Positions 28,722-39,024 are shown, numbered from the stretch's first letter. The stretch: DNA of 64,000 nt from Lysobacter stagni (GCF_030053425.1 NZ_JASGBI010000001.1:1620001-1684000); one strand, 5' to 3'. Numbers and translations: made by a program. The notes: generated from the letters alone by a model not told the origin.

Positions 28722-28828
28722 ACGGCCATCCATAGCGTCACGTAGCGGGCTTCGGGTCGCCCAGCCCGGCCATCCTGGCCGGGCGTTCTGTCACGCGCGC
28801 GGCAGTGCCGCGCAAGCGCGTGCCCTCA
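28722..28828 (-). repeat. Stop-codon-anchored palindromic element behind valS
   Basis: Reading the minus strand, the element starts with the valS end GGG-TGA-GG. An inner stem CGCGGCA-C-TGCCGCG follows, flanked by arms that still pair (CACGCG with CGCGTG), then GAACGCCC. The next palindrome occupies 28764-28772 and 28776-28784 (plus strand GCCCGGCCA / TGGCCGGGC around TCC). A GGGCGACCCGAAGCC block and a GCTATGGATGGC tail complete it. It has the same layout as the elements behind lptG, xerD and gspF. A decayed second unit (GGCACTACCGCG on the minus strand) lies at about 28660-28690, filling the valS-rimI gap. Confidence 0.8.
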
Positions 28829-31603
28829 CCCCAGCTTCGCGCGCTGCGCCGCCAGCGCCTCACGCTGCAGGTTCCAGTCGGCCAGGCGCTTGCGCTCCTG
28901 TTCGACCACGGCCGGCGGCGCATTGGCGACGAAGGTCTCGCTGGCCAGCTTGTTGTGGCACTTGGCGATCTCGCCGTCGACGCGCTTGATCTCCTTGTCC
29001 AGGCGCGTGCGTTCGGCGCCCAGGTCGACGAGGCCTTCCAGCGGCACCAGCAACTTCAGCCCGCCGACCAGGCCCGTGGCGGCGGCCGGCGAAGCCTCGC
29101 CGTCGGCGAGGACGGCGATCGATTCCAGCTTCGTCAGGAAGCGCAGCTGCGAATCGAAACGCGCGACGCGCTCGCGGTCGCTGGCGCTGCAGTCCGCCAG
29201 CAGTAGCGGGACGGCCTTCGAGGGCGCGACGTTCAGTTCGCTGCGGATCTTGCGCAGGCCGGTGACCATCGCCTTGAGCCACTCCACGTCGGCATCTGCC
29301 GCGGCGTAATCCTGCCCGGCGTAATCGGCCGCCTGCGGATAGGGGCGCAGCATGATCGTGGTCTCGGCAACGCGGAGTTTCGGCGCGATCTGCTGCCACA
29401 GCTCTTCCGTCACGAACGGCACCAGCGGGTGCAGCAGCGACAGCAGGCGTTCGAGCACGTACAGCAGCGTGTGGCGCGTGCTGCTCGCGGCCTCGGCGTC
29501 ATCGCCCTGCAGCGCGGGCTTGGCCAGTTCGACGAACCAGTCGCAGAACTCGTTCCAGGCGAATTCGTACAGCGCCTGCGAGAGCAGGTCGAAACGGTAC
29601 GAGGCGAAGTGCGTTTCGGCTTCCGTCGCGACCGTGGCCAGGCGCGAGAGGATCCAGCGCTCGGCGTCGGTCTTCGGCTGCGGCGTGCCGATGAAGTTCG
29701 CGCCCTCCGTGTTCATCAGCACGAAGCGCGTGGCGTTCCACAGCTTGTTGCAGAAGTTCTTGTAGCCCTCGGCGCGGCCGAGGTCGAACTTGATGTCGCG
29801 GCCGTGCGTGGCCAGCGCGGCGATGGTGAAGCGCAGCGCATCGGCACCGAATGCCGGAATGCCTTCCGGGAATTCCTTGCGCGTGGCCTTCTCGATCTTC
29901 TCCGCCATCTTCGGCTGCATCAGGCCGCCGGTGCGCTTGGCGACCAGGTCGTCCAGCGAAATGCCGTCGATCAGGTCCAGCGGGTCGAGCACGTTGCCCT
30001 TGGACTTGGACATCTTCTGGCCGTGCGCGTCACGGATCAGACCGGTGACGTACACATCGCGGAACGGCACGCGGCCGGTGAAATGGTCGGTCGCCATGAT
30101 CATGCGCGCGACCCAGAAGAAGATGATGTCGAAGCCGGTGACCAGCACGCTCGACGGCACGTAGCGGTCGAAGCCGCGCTGCGCCATCGCCGGTTCGTTC
30201 GGCCAGCCCATCGTCGAGAACGGCCACAGCTGCGAGGAGAACCAGGTCTCCAGCACGTCGCTGTCCTGCGATAGCGTCACGTTGCCGCCGAGGCCGTGCT
30301 TCGTGCGGACATCGTCCTCGTTGCGGCCGACGTAGATGTTGCCCTCATCGTCGTACCACGCCGGAATGCGATGGCCCCACCAGAGCTGGCGGCTGATGCA
30401 CCAGTCCTGGATGTTCTCCATCCAGTGGCGGTAGGTGTTGATCCAGTTGGCGGGGACGAACTTCACGTCGCCCTGCTCGACCAGCTCCAGCCCGCGCGCG
30501 GCGAGCGTGTCCATCTTCACGAACCACTGGTCGGTGAGGTAGGGCTCGATCACCTGGCCGGTGCGATCGCCACGCGGAACCTGCAGCTTGTGCGGCTTGG
30601 TGTCGACCAGGCGACCTTCGGCCTCCAGGTCGGCGAGCACGACCTTGCGCGCTTCGTAGCGGTCCAGGCCGCGGTACTTTTCCGGCGCGTTGTCGTTGAC
30701 TGCGGCGACCGGTGTGAAGATGTTGATCAGCGGGAGGTTGTGGCGCTGGCCGACGGCGTAGTCGTTGAAGTCGTGTGCGGTCGTGACCTTGACCACGCCG
30801 GTGCCGAACTCGCGGTCGACGTAATCGTCGGCGATGACGGGAATCTCGCGGCCCGTGAGCGGCAGCGTGACGGTCTTGCCGACGAGGTGCGTGTAGCGCT
30901 CGTCCTGCGGATGCACCATCACGGCGACGTCGCCGAGCATGGTTTCCGGGCGCGTCGTCGCCACCGTGAGTTCACCACTGCCGTCGCTCAGCGGGTAGCT
31001 GATCGACCACAGGAAGCCGTCTTCCTCTTCGTTGACGACCTCCAGGTCGGAGATCGCGGTCTTCAGCACCGGATCCCAGTTGACCAGGCGCTGGCCACGG
31101 TAGATCAGGCCGTCCTCGTGCAGGCGCACGAACGCCTCGATCACCGCGTCGGCGGCCATCGGGTCCATGGTGAAGACGCTGCGCGTCCAGTCGCCCGACG
31201 TGCCGATGCGGCGCATCTGGCGCTCGATGGTGTCGCCGGACTGCTGCTTCCACTCCCACACCTTCTCGACGAAGCCCTCGCGGCCCAGCGAGTCGCGCGT
31301 TTCACCCTTGCCTTCGGCGGCCAGGTTGCGCGAGACCACCATCTCGGTCGCGATGCCGGCGTGGTCGGTACCCATCTGCCACAGGGTGTCGAAGCCGCGC
31401 ATGCGGTGGTAGCGGATCAGCGCATCCATCAGCGTGTGCTGGAACGCATGGCCCATGTGCAGCGTGCCGGTGACGTTCGGCGGCGGCAGCAGGATGGAAT
31501 ACGGTTCGCCTTCTCCGCGCGGCTGGAATACGCCGCTGCGCTCCCACGCTTCGTACAGGCGGGTTTCGAACTGCTTGGGATCGTAGGAGGAGGCGAGGGA
31601 CAT
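28826..31603 (-). CDS. valS: Valyl-tRNA synthetase
   Basis: A 925-residue class Ia synthetase. HIGH motif [17 protein letters not shown] lies near residue 43, and the editing (CP1) domain includes [24 protein letters not shown] is [18 protein letters not shown] near 528, followed by an anticodon-binding helical bundle. A C-terminal coiled-coil arm ([34 protein letters not shown]) contacts tRNA in ValRS. It is 26 residues shorter than the E. coli enzyme as I recall it. The final codons GGG-TGA belong to the palindromic element that follows. holC and pepA lie upstream on the same strand. Confidence 0.98.
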   Translation of the reverse strand: MSLASSYDPKQFETRLYEAWERSGVFQPRGEGEPYSILLPPPNVTGTLHMGHAFQHTLMDALIRYHRMRGFDTLWQMGTDHAGIATEMVVSRNLAAEGKGETRDSLGREGFVEKVWEWKQQSGDTIERQMRRIGTSGDWTRSVFTMDPMAADAVIEAFVRLHEDGLIYRGQRLVNWDPVLKTAISDLEVVNEEEDGFLWSISYPLSDGSGELTVATTRPETMLGDVAVMVHPQDERYTHLVGKTVTLPLTGREIPVIADDYVDREFGTGVVKVTTAHDFNDYAVGQRHNLPLINIFTPVAAVNDNAPEKYRGLDRYEARKVVLADLEAEGRLVDTKPHKLQVPRGDRTGQVIEPYLTDQWFVKMDTLAARGLELVEQGDVKFVPANWINTYRHWMENIQDWCISRQLWWGHRIPAWYDDEGNIYVGRNEDDVRTKHGLGGNVTLSQDSDVLETWFSSQLWPFSTMGWPNEPAMAQRGFDRYVPSSVLVTGFDIIFFWVARMIMATDHFTGRVPFRDVYVTGLIRDAHGQKMSKSKGNVLDPLDLIDGISLDDLVAKRTGGLMQPKMAEKIEKATRKEFPEGIPAFGADALRFTIAALATHGRDIKFDLGRAEGYKNFCNKLWNATRFVLMNTEGANFIGTPQPKTDAERWILSRLATVATEAETHFASYRFDLLSQALYEFAWNEFCDWFVELAKPALQGDDAEAASSTRHTLLYVLERLLSLLHPLVPFVTEELWQQIAPKLRVAETTIMLRPYPQAADYAGQDYAAADADVEWLKAMVTGLRKIRSELNVAPSKAVPLLLADCSASDRERVARFDSQLRFLTKLESIAVLADGEASPAAATGLVGGLKLLVPLEGLVDLGAERTRLDKEIKRVDGEIAKCHNKLASETFVANAPPAVVEQERKRLADWNLQREALAAQRAKLG

Positions 31604-31610
31604 GGGAGCA

Positions 31611-31690
31611 GGGATTCGTGATTCGTGGTTCGGGATTCGTAAGAGCGCCGGCCGGGTGGGGCGAATCTCGAATCCCCAATCCCGAATCCC
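31611..31690. repeat. GATTCG-rich imperfect inverted repeat
   Basis: The left arm 31611-31639 holds four consecutive GATTCG-like heptamers (GGGATTCG, TGATTCG, TGGTTCG, GGATTCG). The right arm 31661-31690 is its reverse complement with five mismatches in 29 positions. The spacer of about 21 bases is GC-rich. The arms would form a long hairpin between the holC stop and the valS start. No coding potential is visible. Confidence 0.75.
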
Positions 31691-31695
31691 GGCGC

Positions 31696-32118
31696 TTACA
31701 TGTCGTACTTCTTCAGTTCCAGCCCGCGCGACTGGTACTGCTTCCAGCGCTCGCGCAGCGGGCCGCGTGCGGAGTCGTCGGCGGGAACGACTTCGAGCAC
31801 GCGCTCGAAGGTGCCGTCCACCGGCTCGTCGCGCAGGTTGATCACCAGTGCGCGCATCGGCGTGTCGGTCTCGGGCGTGGCGATGAGCACGGGGCTGAGC
31901 TCGTCCTCATCGTCGCCGGCCATCTGGTGCGGGATGTAGGCGTCTGCGTCGAACTCCCACAGCAGCTCGTCCAGGCGCTCGGCCTGCTCGGCGTCGCGCG
32001 CCAGCACCAGGGTCCACAGGTTGGCGTCGTGCGCCTTGCGTGCCAGCTCGCACACCAGCAAAAGCGGCTCCTCGCGGAACCGCTCCTTCTGGATCAGGTA
32101 GAAATCGGCGCGCGCCAC
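31696..32118 (-). CDS. holC: DNA polymerase III chi subunit
   Basis: The 140-residue protein begins [20 protein letters not shown] and contains [36 protein letters not shown] and [11 protein letters not shown], the order seen in chi. Chi links the clamp-loader psi subunit to single-stranded-DNA-binding protein. It lies between pepA and valS (pepA-holC-valS), a conserved gammaproteobacterial block; the pepA stop and holC start are 4 bases apart. A probable psi partner lies at 27799-28161. Confidence 0.93.
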   Translation of the reverse strand: MARADFYLIQKERFREEPLLLVCELARKAHDANLWTLVLARDAEQAERLDELLWEFDADAYIPHQMAGDDEDELSPVLIATPETDTPMRALVINLRDEPVDGTFERVLEVVPADDSARGPLRERWKQYQSRGLELKKYDM

Positions 32119-32122
32119 GCGG

Positions 32123-33598
32123 TCAGGCCACGCGGTCCAGCAGCCACTGGCTCAGCAGGCCGACCGGGCGGCCGGTCGCCATGCCCCGCTTGCCTTCGTC
32201 CGAGGCCGAACCGGCGATGTCCAGGTGCGCCCAGCGCTGGCCTTCGGCGAAGCGCGAGAGGAAGCAGCCGGCGGTGATCGCGCCGGCCCAGCGGCCGCCG
32301 ATGTTGTAGACGTCGGCGAAGCTGGATTCCAGCAGGGTCTGGTACTCGTCCCACAGCGGTAGGCGCCAGGCGCGGTCGAAGACATTTTCGCCGGCCTCGA
32401 GCAGCTCGTTGGCCAGGTCGTCGTGCTTGCTCATCAGGCCCGAGGCGAACTTGCCCAGCGCGACCATGCAGGCGCCGGTCAGCGTGGCCACGTCCACCAG
32501 CGCCTGCGGCTCGAAGCGCTGGGCGTAGGTCATCGCGTCGCACAGGATCAGGCGGCCCTCGGCGTCGGTGTTGCCGACTTCGATGGTCTTGCCGGACATG
32601 CTGGTGAGCACGTCGGACGGACGGTAGGCATCGGCGTCGGGCATGTTCTCCACGGCCGGAACCACCACCACGAGGTTGATCGGCAGCTGCATGCCGACGG
32701 CGGCGACGAAGGTGCCCATGACGGTGGCGCCACCGCACATGTCGTACTTCATCTCCTCGATGCCGCCCTGCGTCTTGAGGTTGATGCCGCCGGTGTCGAA
32801 GGTGATGCCCTTGCCGACCAGCACGTACGGCTTGGCGTCGCCGCCATTGCTGTACTTCAGGACGATGAGCTTGGGCGGATTGGCCGAACCGCGGCCCACG
32901 GCCAGCAGCGAGCCCATGCCCAGCTCGGTCATCTGCGCCACGTCGAGCACGTCGCAGGAGGTGGTGGGGAAGCGGCCGGCGAATTCCTGTGCCTGCGAGG
33001 CCAGGTAGGCCGGGTTGCAGATGTTCGGCGGCAGGTTGCCCAGCTCGCGCGAGAACTGCACGCCGGCGGCGATGGCCTGGCCGTGTGCGAGGGCCGACGC
33101 GTCCTCGCCCAGGATCGACAGCGTGCGCAGGCCCGGCTCGTCCTTCTTGCGCGAGGCGCCGAGCGTGGCGGTATAGCGGTAGCAGGCGTGGTCCGCGGCG
33201 ATCACCGCCTGGCGGATGTTCCAGGCCTGGTCGCGACCGGCGACCGCGACTTCGGACAGGGTGAACAGTGCCTTGGCGACCGGTCCGCCTTTGAGCGTGC
33301 GCGCGGCATCGCCCACGGCCTTGAGGTACTGCGGCACGCCGAACTTGGCGGCATCGCCCAGGCCGATCACCAGCACGCGCGGCGCGGCCACGCCCGGCAG
33401 GTCGTGCAGCAGCGCGGTCTTGCCGGTCTTGCCGCTGGCGTCGCCGCGCTCGAGCAGGGCGCGCAGGCGGCCACCACTGGCCTCATCAACAGCCTTCGCC
33501 GCAGGCGTCAGGCTGTTGTCGGCGAAGGCGCCGATCACGACGCAATCAGTCTGTGCGGCGGCAGGTGCGTCGCGGTTCAGGTCGAATTCGAGGGCCAT
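32123..33598 (-). CDS. pepA: Leucyl aminopeptidase (PepA/M17)
   Basis: A 491-residue M17 aminopeptidase. The N-terminal macro-like domain starts [19 protein letters not shown]. The C-terminal catalytic domain has [17 protein letters not shown], the metal-binding signature [14 protein letters not shown] near residue 342, and [12 protein letters not shown]. PepA is a hexameric dizinc peptidase and in some bacteria also a DNA-binding factor. The frame is open to 34693, but ATG at 33598 gives the standard N-terminus. It diverges from lptF. Confidence 0.96.
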   Translation of the reverse strand: MALEFDLNRDAPAAAQTDCVVIGAFADNSLTPAAKAVDEASGGRLRALLERGDASGKTGKTALLHDLPGVAAPRVLVIGLGDAAKFGVPQYLKAVGDAARTLKGGPVAKALFTLSEVAVAGRDQAWNIRQAVIAADHACYRYTATLGASRKKDEPGLRTLSILGEDASALAHGQAIAAGVQFSRELGNLPPNICNPAYLASQAQEFAGRFPTTSCDVLDVAQMTELGMGSLLAVGRGSANPPKLIVLKYSNGGDAKPYVLVGKGITFDTGGINLKTQGGIEEMKYDMCGGATVMGTFVAAVGMQLPINLVVVVPAVENMPDADAYRPSDVLTSMSGKTIEVGNTDAEGRLILCDAMTYAQRFEPQALVDVATLTGACMVALGKFASGLMSKHDDLANELLEAGENVFDRAWRLPLWDEYQTLLESSFADVYNIGGRWAGAITAGCFLSRFAEGQRWAHLDIAGSASDEGKRGMATGRPVGLLSQWLLDRVA

Positions 33599-33886
33599 CC
33601 AACAGATTCCCGAAGCAGATTTGAGGAAGCAGTTCCGTACAATCGAGCGGCTGTGAGGGGGATGCGAAGTCCCGGGCCGCGCATTGCGCAGCCGCCTCAC
33701 GCCCTCGGACGAACCCCCGATTCTAGCAGGCCGCTGTCCGGGCCCTGCCGGTCGACGGGCGCGCCGGCGGCCGCGCAAGCGGGGGTCCGGCGGGTCGGGC
33801 CGGAGCCGGCGATGGGCCGGGCCGGTCGACATGCCGCACGCGCCCGTTCCCTTACCCTGTGACGCAACGCCGCACGAAGCCGACCG
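33599..33886. other. Divergent pepA / lptF intergenic region
   Basis: These 288 bases hold no supported gene and must contain the promoters for pepA (minus) and lptF (plus). The right half is very GC-rich. CTTACCCTGTGACG near 33851 is the least GC-rich patch before lptF, but no convincing promoter pair was found. Confidence 0.6.
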
Positions 33887-34993
33887 ATGCCCAAGCTGGA
33901 CCGCTACCTGATCAGCGAATTCGCCCTGGCCATCCTGGCCACGCTGGTCGTGCTTCTGATCGTCACCGTGGGTGGCGCGTTCACCGACGTACTGCAGGAC
34001 ATCGCCCGCGGCCGCGTGCCGGCGGGGCTGATGCTGGCCCAGCTGGGCCTGGTGCTGCTGAAGTGGCTGCCGCTGATCCTGCCGCTGGCGATGATGCTCG
34101 GCCTGATGCTCGGCGTGGGACGCCTCTACCGCGATTCCGAAATGCCGGTGATCGCCTCGATCGGCGTCGGCCCGCGCCGGATGCTGCGCCCGTTGCTGAT
34201 GGTGGTGGGTCCGCTGGTGGCGGTGGTCGCGGCCTGCTCGCTGTGGCTGGGCCCGTGGGCCGACCGCGTGTCCAAGCAGATGATCAACGATGCCAACCGC
34301 AACCTGATCCTCGCGGGCCTTGAGCCGGGCACGTTCACCGGCATCCCCAACGGCGGCGGGGTGATCTATGTGGCGAGCATGTCCAAGGACGGTAGCCAGC
34401 TGGGGCGTGTGTTCGTCCACCGCTACGGCGAGGACGGGCGCGTCGATGTGGTCACCGCCAATCAGGGTGAGCTCATCGTCGAGCCGGGCGGCAACCGCTA
34501 TCTGACCCTGCGCCAGGGCCATCAGGTCGAAGGGCCGCTGGCCGGTGGCAAGGATTTCCGCCTGGTCACCTACGCCAGCAACGAGATCCTGTTGCCCGCG
34601 GTCGAAGCGAAGTTCGACCCGCGCGCCCCCGAGATGCTGCCCACCACCGCGCTGTTCGGCGACAGCCGGCGCGAGGCGAAGGCGCAGCTGCACTACCGCA
34701 TCGCGCCACCGCTGCTGGCGCTGGCCTTCGCGCTGATGGCGGTGCCGCTGGCGCGGAGCATGCCGCGGCAGGCCCGCTATGGCCGCATCGTGGTCGGTTT
34801 CCTGGCGTACCTGATCGGGCAGAACCTGATGACTGCCGGCCTGGGCTGGCTGGAGGACGGCAAGATCGCCATACAGCTGGGCCTGTGGTGGCTGTTGATC
34901 CCGGTGATGGCCATCGCGCTGTGGCTGTATTTCACCGACGGCAGTCTGGGTAGGCCACGCTCGGGCGTGCGCGCCGCTGGAGCGGCGCCATGA
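33887..34993 (+). CDS. lptF: LPS export permease LptF
   Basis: A 368-residue permease starting [20 protein letters not shown]. Three N-terminal membrane helices include [20 protein letters not shown] and [20 protein letters not shown] (the coupling helix region). A periplasmic beta-jellyroll spans about residues 130-265 and three C-terminal helices follow. With LptG and the LptB ATPase it extracts LPS from the inner membrane. It is the first gene of the lptF-lptG operon and overlaps lptG by 4 bases. Confidence 0.95.
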   Translation: MPKLDRYLISEFALAILATLVVLLIVTVGGAFTDVLQDIARGRVPAGLMLAQLGLVLLKWLPLILPLAMMLGLMLGVGRLYRDSEMPVIASIGVGPRRMLRPLLMVVGPLVAVVAACSLWLGPWADRVSKQMINDANRNLILAGLEPGTFTGIPNGGGVIYVASMSKDGSQLGRVFVHRYGEDGRVDVVTANQGELIVEPGGNRYLTLRQGHQVEGPLAGGKDFRLVTYASNEILLPAVEAKFDPRAPEMLPTTALFGDSRREAKAQLHYRIAPPLLALAFALMAVPLARSMPRQARYGRIVVGFLAYLIGQNLMTAGLGWLEDGKIAIQLGLWWLLIPVMAIALWLYFTDGSLGRPRSGVRAAGAAP

Positions 34994-36090
34994 GGCTGCT
35001 GCCCAAGATCCACGACACCTACGTCGGCCGCACCGTGCTGGGCACGGTGGTCCTGACCTGGGCGGTGCTCGCCGGTCTGGACGTCATGCTGGGGCTGGTC
35101 AGCGAATTCGGCGACATCGGCAAGGGCCGCTATGGCCTGTCGGAAGCCTTCGTCTACATGGCGCTCAGCGTGCCGCGCCGGCTGTATTACCTGTTCCCGT
35201 ACGCGGCCGTGATCGGTTCGCTGATGGCGCTGGGCCAACTGGCGGCGACCTCCGAACTGACCGCGCTGCGCGCGGTGGGCCTGTCGCGACGACGTCTGGG
35301 GTTCGCCGTGGCGGGAGCCCTGGCCATCCTGACCGCGCTGATGGTGCTCAACGGCGAGAAGATCGCGCCGTGGACGCAGCAGCGTGCCGATGCGCTGAAG
35401 AGCGCGGCCAAGTCGGGACGCGCCGTGCCGCAGTACACGCAAGGTCTTTGGGCTCGCGACGGTGAGACCATCCTCAACGCCGACAGCGGGCAGGAAATGT
35501 CGCGCGGTGCCGAACGCTGGCTGCAGCTGCGAAGCGTCTCGCTGTATCGCGTCGGCGCGGATGGGCGCCTCCAGGAAATCGTGCACGCACAGACCGCCGA
35601 CCGGCGCGCGAATGGCTGGACGCTGCGCGACGTGACACGCACCCGCATCGGCGCCAACTCGGTGGAGCAGGAACGCCTGCCCACGATGCCGTGGACGTCG
35701 CGTCTGGACGCCACGATGCTGACCAGTGGCTCCGATCGGCCGCGCTATCTGTCGGCGGGCGACCTGCGCAGGGCCATCGACTACCGCCGGCGCAACGACC
35801 TGGACGCGTCGGAGTTCGAAGAACACTACTGGGGGCGCTGGTTCTATCCGATCAACGTGCTGGCCCTGTGCCTGGCCGCCGTGCCCTTCGCCTTCGGCAC
35901 GCTGCGCAGTGGCGGCATGGGCAAACGGTTGTTCATCGGCATCGTCTTCGCGCTGGGCTTCTGGCTGCTGCAGACGCAGTTCGTGAAACTCGCCGCGGTC
36001 TACAAGTTCGACTACCGCGTTGCGTACCTGTTGCCCACGGTGATCATGCTGGGAGCCTCCGCCTACCTCTTCAAGAAACGGAGTGGGTGA
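34990..36090 (+). CDS. lptG: LPS export permease LptG
   Basis: A 366-residue partner of LptF beginning [20 protein letters not shown]. It has [40 protein letters not shown] (cytoplasmic coupling region), a periplasmic domain, and final helices containing [20 protein letters not shown]. The last two codons, GGG-TGA, coincide with the start of the structured repeat that follows the gene, so the protein ends in Gly. Confidence 0.95.
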   Translation: MRLLPKIHDTYVGRTVLGTVVLTWAVLAGLDVMLGLVSEFGDIGKGRYGLSEAFVYMALSVPRRLYYLFPYAAVIGSLMALGQLAATSELTALRAVGLSRRRLGFAVAGALAILTALMVLNGEKIAPWTQQRADALKSAAKSGRAVPQYTQGLWARDGETILNADSGQEMSRGAERWLQLRSVSLYRVGADGRLQEIVHAQTADRRANGWTLRDVTRTRIGANSVEQERLPTMPWTSRLDATMLTSGSDRPRYLSAGDLRRAIDYRRRNDLDASEFEEHYWGRWFYPINVLALCLAAVPFAFGTLRSGGMGKRLFIGIVFALGFWLLQTQFVKLAAVYKFDYRVAYLLPTVIMLGASAYLFKKRSG

Positions 36091-36367
36091 GGCAAGCCGC
36101 TTACGCGGCATTGCCGCGTGGCTTGCCGAACGCCCGGCCATGGATGGCCGGGCAGGGCGACCCGAAGCCAATGACGCACCGCCATGGACGGCACGCAATC
36201 ACCATTCGAAGTTGATGCCTACGCGGCATTGCCGCGTGGCTTGCCGAACGCCCGGCCATGGATGGCCGGGCAGGGCGACCCGAAGCCAATGACGCACCGC
36301 CATGGACGGCACGCAATCACCATTCGAAGTTGATGCCTACGCGGCATTGCCGCGTGGCTTGTCGAAC
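36088..36367 (+). repeat. Stop-anchored palindromic element with 118-bp tandem duplication behind lptG
   Basis: The element opens with the lptG TGA at 36088. Outer arms GGCAAGCC (36091-36098) and GGCTTGCC (36120-36127) enclose an inner stem CGCGGCA (36104-36110) / TGCCGCG (36112-36118). Palindrome GCCCGGCCAT (36132-36141) / ATGGCCGGGC (36144-36153) follows. The segment 36102-36219 is repeated identically at 36220-36337, and a third partial copy ends near 36367. Only the first copy has the complete outer stem. It fills most of the 330-base gap between lptG and the RDD gene, which holds nothing else recognisable. Confidence 0.9.
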
Positions 36368-36420
36368 CAGATCTCGTGAAACCGGTCTGCCCGCGGCGCT
36401 TAATGGCGCAGCGACGCGCG

Positions 36421-36888
36421 CTATTTTGCCCGCTTCGGCAACCGCACCATCCGCGTCCCACTCGCGCGATCGTGCCAGGTCAGGCGTTCGCGATCGATCC
36501 ACGCCCACCAGAAGCCCAGACCAGCCAGCAGCAGCGATGCGCTGCCCACCGCGTAGCGGATCGCAAGCGCGCGCCAGTCGGGCATGCCGCCGTCGGCGCC
36601 AACCACCTTCAATCGCCACGGGCGCATGCCCAACGTCTGTCCGCCGCGGCGCCAGCTGAGCAGCGCGTATGCGCCGGTGAGCAGCCAGCACACCAGCCAC
36701 AGCAGCCACTGCAACGCGCTGAACGGCGCGATGTTCTCGCGGCTGCCATGCCCGCTCAACGTGAAGGCGACGGTGAACACAACCGATGCGAGCATCCACA
36801 GTGCGATCGCGGGCAGCAGGTCGTAGACCAGCGCGGCCAGGCGCCAGCCGATCAGCGCGGTGGGACGGGAAGGAGAGGGCGATGCCAT
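36421..36888 (-). CDS. RDD family membrane protein
   Basis: A 155-residue protein with three predicted membrane helices. An RDD-type pattern is visible: GWRLAALVYDLLPAIALWML at the start, GGQTLGMRPWRLKVVGADGG in the cytoplasmic loop, and WAWIDRERLTWHDRASGTRM at the end. RDD proteins are small membrane proteins of uncertain function, with roles proposed in transport or stress. It diverges from xerD, with 29 bases between the start codons. Confidence 0.85.
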   Translation of the reverse strand: MASPSPSRPTALIGWRLAALVYDLLPAIALWMLASVVFTVAFTLSGHGSRENIAPFSALQWLLWLVCWLLTGAYALLSWRRGGQTLGMRPWRLKVVGADGGMPDWRALAIRYAVGSASLLLAGLGFWWAWIDRERLTWHDRASGTRMVRLPKRAK

Positions 36889-36917
36889 CGCATCAGGATA
36901 GCCGCTAAGCTCGCGTC

Positions 36918-37871
36918 ATGAGAGTCAGAACACCCGCGGAACGTCGTGCGATCGCCATGGCGTTGCCCGAACTCGGCGACGACGACGCGGGCGTGATCGG
37001 CCGTTTCCTCGACGCGATCTGGGCCGAAAACGGCCTCGCCCAACCCACGCTGGACAGCTATCGCCGCGACCTGGAACTGCTCGCGCGCTTTCGTAGTGGA
37101 AAGTCCGGAGGATTGGCTGGCGCCGATCGCGCCGCATTGTTCGATTACCTGGCCTGGCGTTCGCAGCACGGCTATTCGCCGCGCAGCAACGCGCGTCTGT
37201 TGTCGGCGCTGCGCGCCTTCTATGCATGGCTGGTACGCAAGGGCGACCGTGTCGACGATCCGACCGCGCTGCTGGAGCCGCCCAAGCTGCCGCGCTCGCT
37301 GCCCAAGGCCCTGGCCGAAAGCCAGATCGACGCGCTGCTGGCCGCGCCGGATGTGGCCTCGCCGCTGGGGCTGCGCGATCGCGCGATGCTGGAACTGATG
37401 TATGCCGCCGGACTGCGCGTGAGCGAGCTGGTCAATCTGCCCTCCACGGCGGTGAACCTGCGTCAGGGCGTGCTGCGTGTGATGGGCAAGGGCAGCAAGG
37501 AGCGTCTGGTGCCCCTGGGCGAAGAAGCCCAGCACTGGCTCGAGCGTTACCTCGCCCAGTCGCGCCCGCAACTGGCCGGCAAGCGCGCGCTGGCCCCGCT
37601 GTTCCTGTCGGCCAACGGCGAAGCGCCCTCGCGCCAGCAGTTCTGGCAGCTGGTGAAGCGATATGCCGTGCTTGCCGGCATCGACCCTGTCCGCATCAGC
37701 CCGCACGGCCTGCGCCACAGCTTCGCCACGCACCTGCTCAACCGCGGCGCCGACCTGCGCGCGCTGCAGATGCTGCTGGGCCACAGCTCGCTGTCGACCA
37801 CGCAGATCTACACGCTGGTAGCGCGCGAACAACTCAAGCAACTCCACGCGAAGCACCATCCGAGGGGATGA
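36918..37871 (+). CDS. xerD: Site-specific tyrosine recombinase XerD
   Basis: A 317-residue recombinase with an N-terminal SAM-like core-binding domain ([20 protein letters not shown]) and a complete catalytic set: Arg167 (GLRVSEL), Lys191 (GKGSKER), His263 and Arg266 ([12 protein letters not shown]), His289 (LGHSS) and nucleophile Tyr298 (TQIYT). Together with XerC it resolves chromosome dimers at dif. The C-terminus is HAKHHPRG; E. coli XerD, as I recall it, ends HHPRA, so the final Gly codon GGA-TGA seems to come from the adjoining repeat. dsbC lies downstream, a common arrangement. Confidence 0.96.
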   Translation: MRVRTPAERRAIAMALPELGDDDAGVIGRFLDAIWAENGLAQPTLDSYRRDLELLARFRSGKSGGLAGADRAALFDYLAWRSQHGYSPRSNARLLSALRAFYAWLVRKGDRVDDPTALLEPPKLPRSLPKALAESQIDALLAAPDVASPLGLRDRAMLELMYAAGLRVSELVNLPSTAVNLRQGVLRVMGKGSKERLVPLGEEAQHWLERYLAQSRPQLAGKRALAPLFLSANGEAPSRQQFWQLVKRYAVLAGIDPVRISPHGLRHSFATHLLNRGADLRALQMLLGHSSLSTTQIYTLVAREQLKQLHAKHHPRG

Positions 37872-37973
37872 GGCAGGCCGCTTGCGCGGCACTGCCGCGT
37901 GACCTGCCGAACGCCCGGCCATGGATGGCCGGGCCGGGCGCTCCGAAGCCGGCTGCGTACCGCCATGGATGGC
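37869..37973 (+). repeat. Stop-anchored palindromic element behind xerD (single copy)
   Basis: It starts at the xerD TGA. Arms GGCAGGCC (37872-37879) and GACCTGCC (37901-37908) pair at seven of eight positions and enclose CGCGGCA-C-TGCCGCG. GAAC and the palindrome GCCCGGCCAT / ATGGCCGGGC (37913-37934) follow, then a CCGAAGCC block and GCCATGGATGGC near 37961. The next ~185 bases up to dsbC contain a CG-rich stretch with no further recognised feature. Confidence 0.85.
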
Positions 37974-38157
37974 AAAGGAATGTCCGCCCGAAAACCGCTG
38001 GGCGGGGCGGCCGGGGGGTTCCGCAGCACCCCAATCCCCAACCACGCCCCAACGCCCCACCGTTCCGGGACTTCATCCACTGGCTGCCCGGGAATGCCAT
38101 GCCACAATCCCCGGCATCCCCCATACGCGGCCCATGGCTGCTCCGTCAGGACCCCCG

Positions 38158-39003
38158 ATGAAGCGAATCCTCCTCGCCGCCCTTGGCGCCATCAGTCTCT
38201 CCGCCTGCGCACAGGCGCCGGGTGGCGGCCAGGCCCCGGGCGCGACCGCCTCCGCCCCGGTCGCCAAGCCGACCGTCGCCGCCGCCCAGGCGAAGGCGGG
38301 AACGCCGGATGCCCGGGCGATCGAAGCCGTGCGCGTGCTCAACCCGAAGGTGAAGGTCGAGCGCGTCGGCGCGGCGCCGATGCCCGGCTTCCGCGAGGCG
38401 ATCGTGGCCGGACAGGTGGTTTATGTCAGCGACGACGGCCGCTACCTGTTCCTGCCCGGCTCGGGCGGTGCGCTGTTCGACGTCCAGGCGCAGAAGAACC
38501 TCAGCGAAGACGCGATGAATGTCGTGCGCAAGCAACTGCTGCAGACCATTCCCCGCAGCGAGCGCATCGTCTTCGCGCCCACCAACCCGAAGTACACCGT
38601 CTCCGTCTTCACCGACGTGGAATGCGGCTATTGCCGCAAGCTGCACAGCGACATCGCCGAGTACAACCGCCAGGGCATCGCCATCGAGTACCTCGCGTTC
38701 CCGCGGATGGGCATCGGCAGCGACGACTACAAGAAGATGGTCGCGGTCTGGTGCGCGCCGGACCGCCGCAAGGCGCTGACCGACGCCAAGAACGGTCGCG
38801 GGCCGACCAACGCCAGCTGCAAGACCAGCGTGAACCAGCAGTACGACGTCGGCCGGCGTGCCGGTCTGACCGGCACGCCGATGATCCTGACGGCCGAGGG
38901 CGTCGAGGTGGGCGGTTACCTGCCGCCGGCCGCGCTGCGCCAGGCGCTGGACAAGCTGGCCGCCGAGCAGGCCCCGGTCGCCACGGCCAAGCCGGGCGCC
39001 TGA
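38158..39003 (+). CDS. dsbC: Thiol:disulfide interchange protein DsbC, probably lipid-anchored
   Basis: The 281-residue precursor begins MKRILLAALGAISLSACAQA. The lipobox LSAC predicts a lipoprotein, which is unusual for DsbC, normally soluble. A dimerisation domain follows (VRVLNPKVKVERVGAAPMPG). The thioredoxin-fold catalytic domain has the CGYC active site at Cys156/Cys159 (DVECGYCRKL) and a second Cys pair (VWCAPDRRKA, NASCKTSV) as in DsbC. The cis-Pro loop is TGTPMIL. It isomerises disulfides in the periplasm. The start at 38158 gives the signal sequence; the frame is open from 37921. Confidence 0.93.
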   Translation: MKRILLAALGAISLSACAQAPGGGQAPGATASAPVAKPTVAAAQAKAGTPDARAIEAVRVLNPKVKVERVGAAPMPGFREAIVAGQVVYVSDDGRYLFLPGSGGALFDVQAQKNLSEDAMNVVRKQLLQTIPRSERIVFAPTNPKYTVSVFTDVECGYCRKLHSDIAEYNRQGIAIEYLAFPRMGIGSDDYKKMVAVWCAPDRRKALTDAKNGRGPTNASCKTSVNQQYDVGRRAGLTGTPMILTAEGVEVGGYLPPAALRQALDKLAAEQAPVATAKPGA

Positions 39004-39024
39004 CCGGCCTTACGCCATGGGCCC

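Noticed and set aside
36101..36461. Open frames across the lptG repeat encoding repeated HGGASLASGRPARPS-type peptides
   Set aside because: They follow the palindromes in several frames and on both strands, which is expected of structured non-coding repeats.
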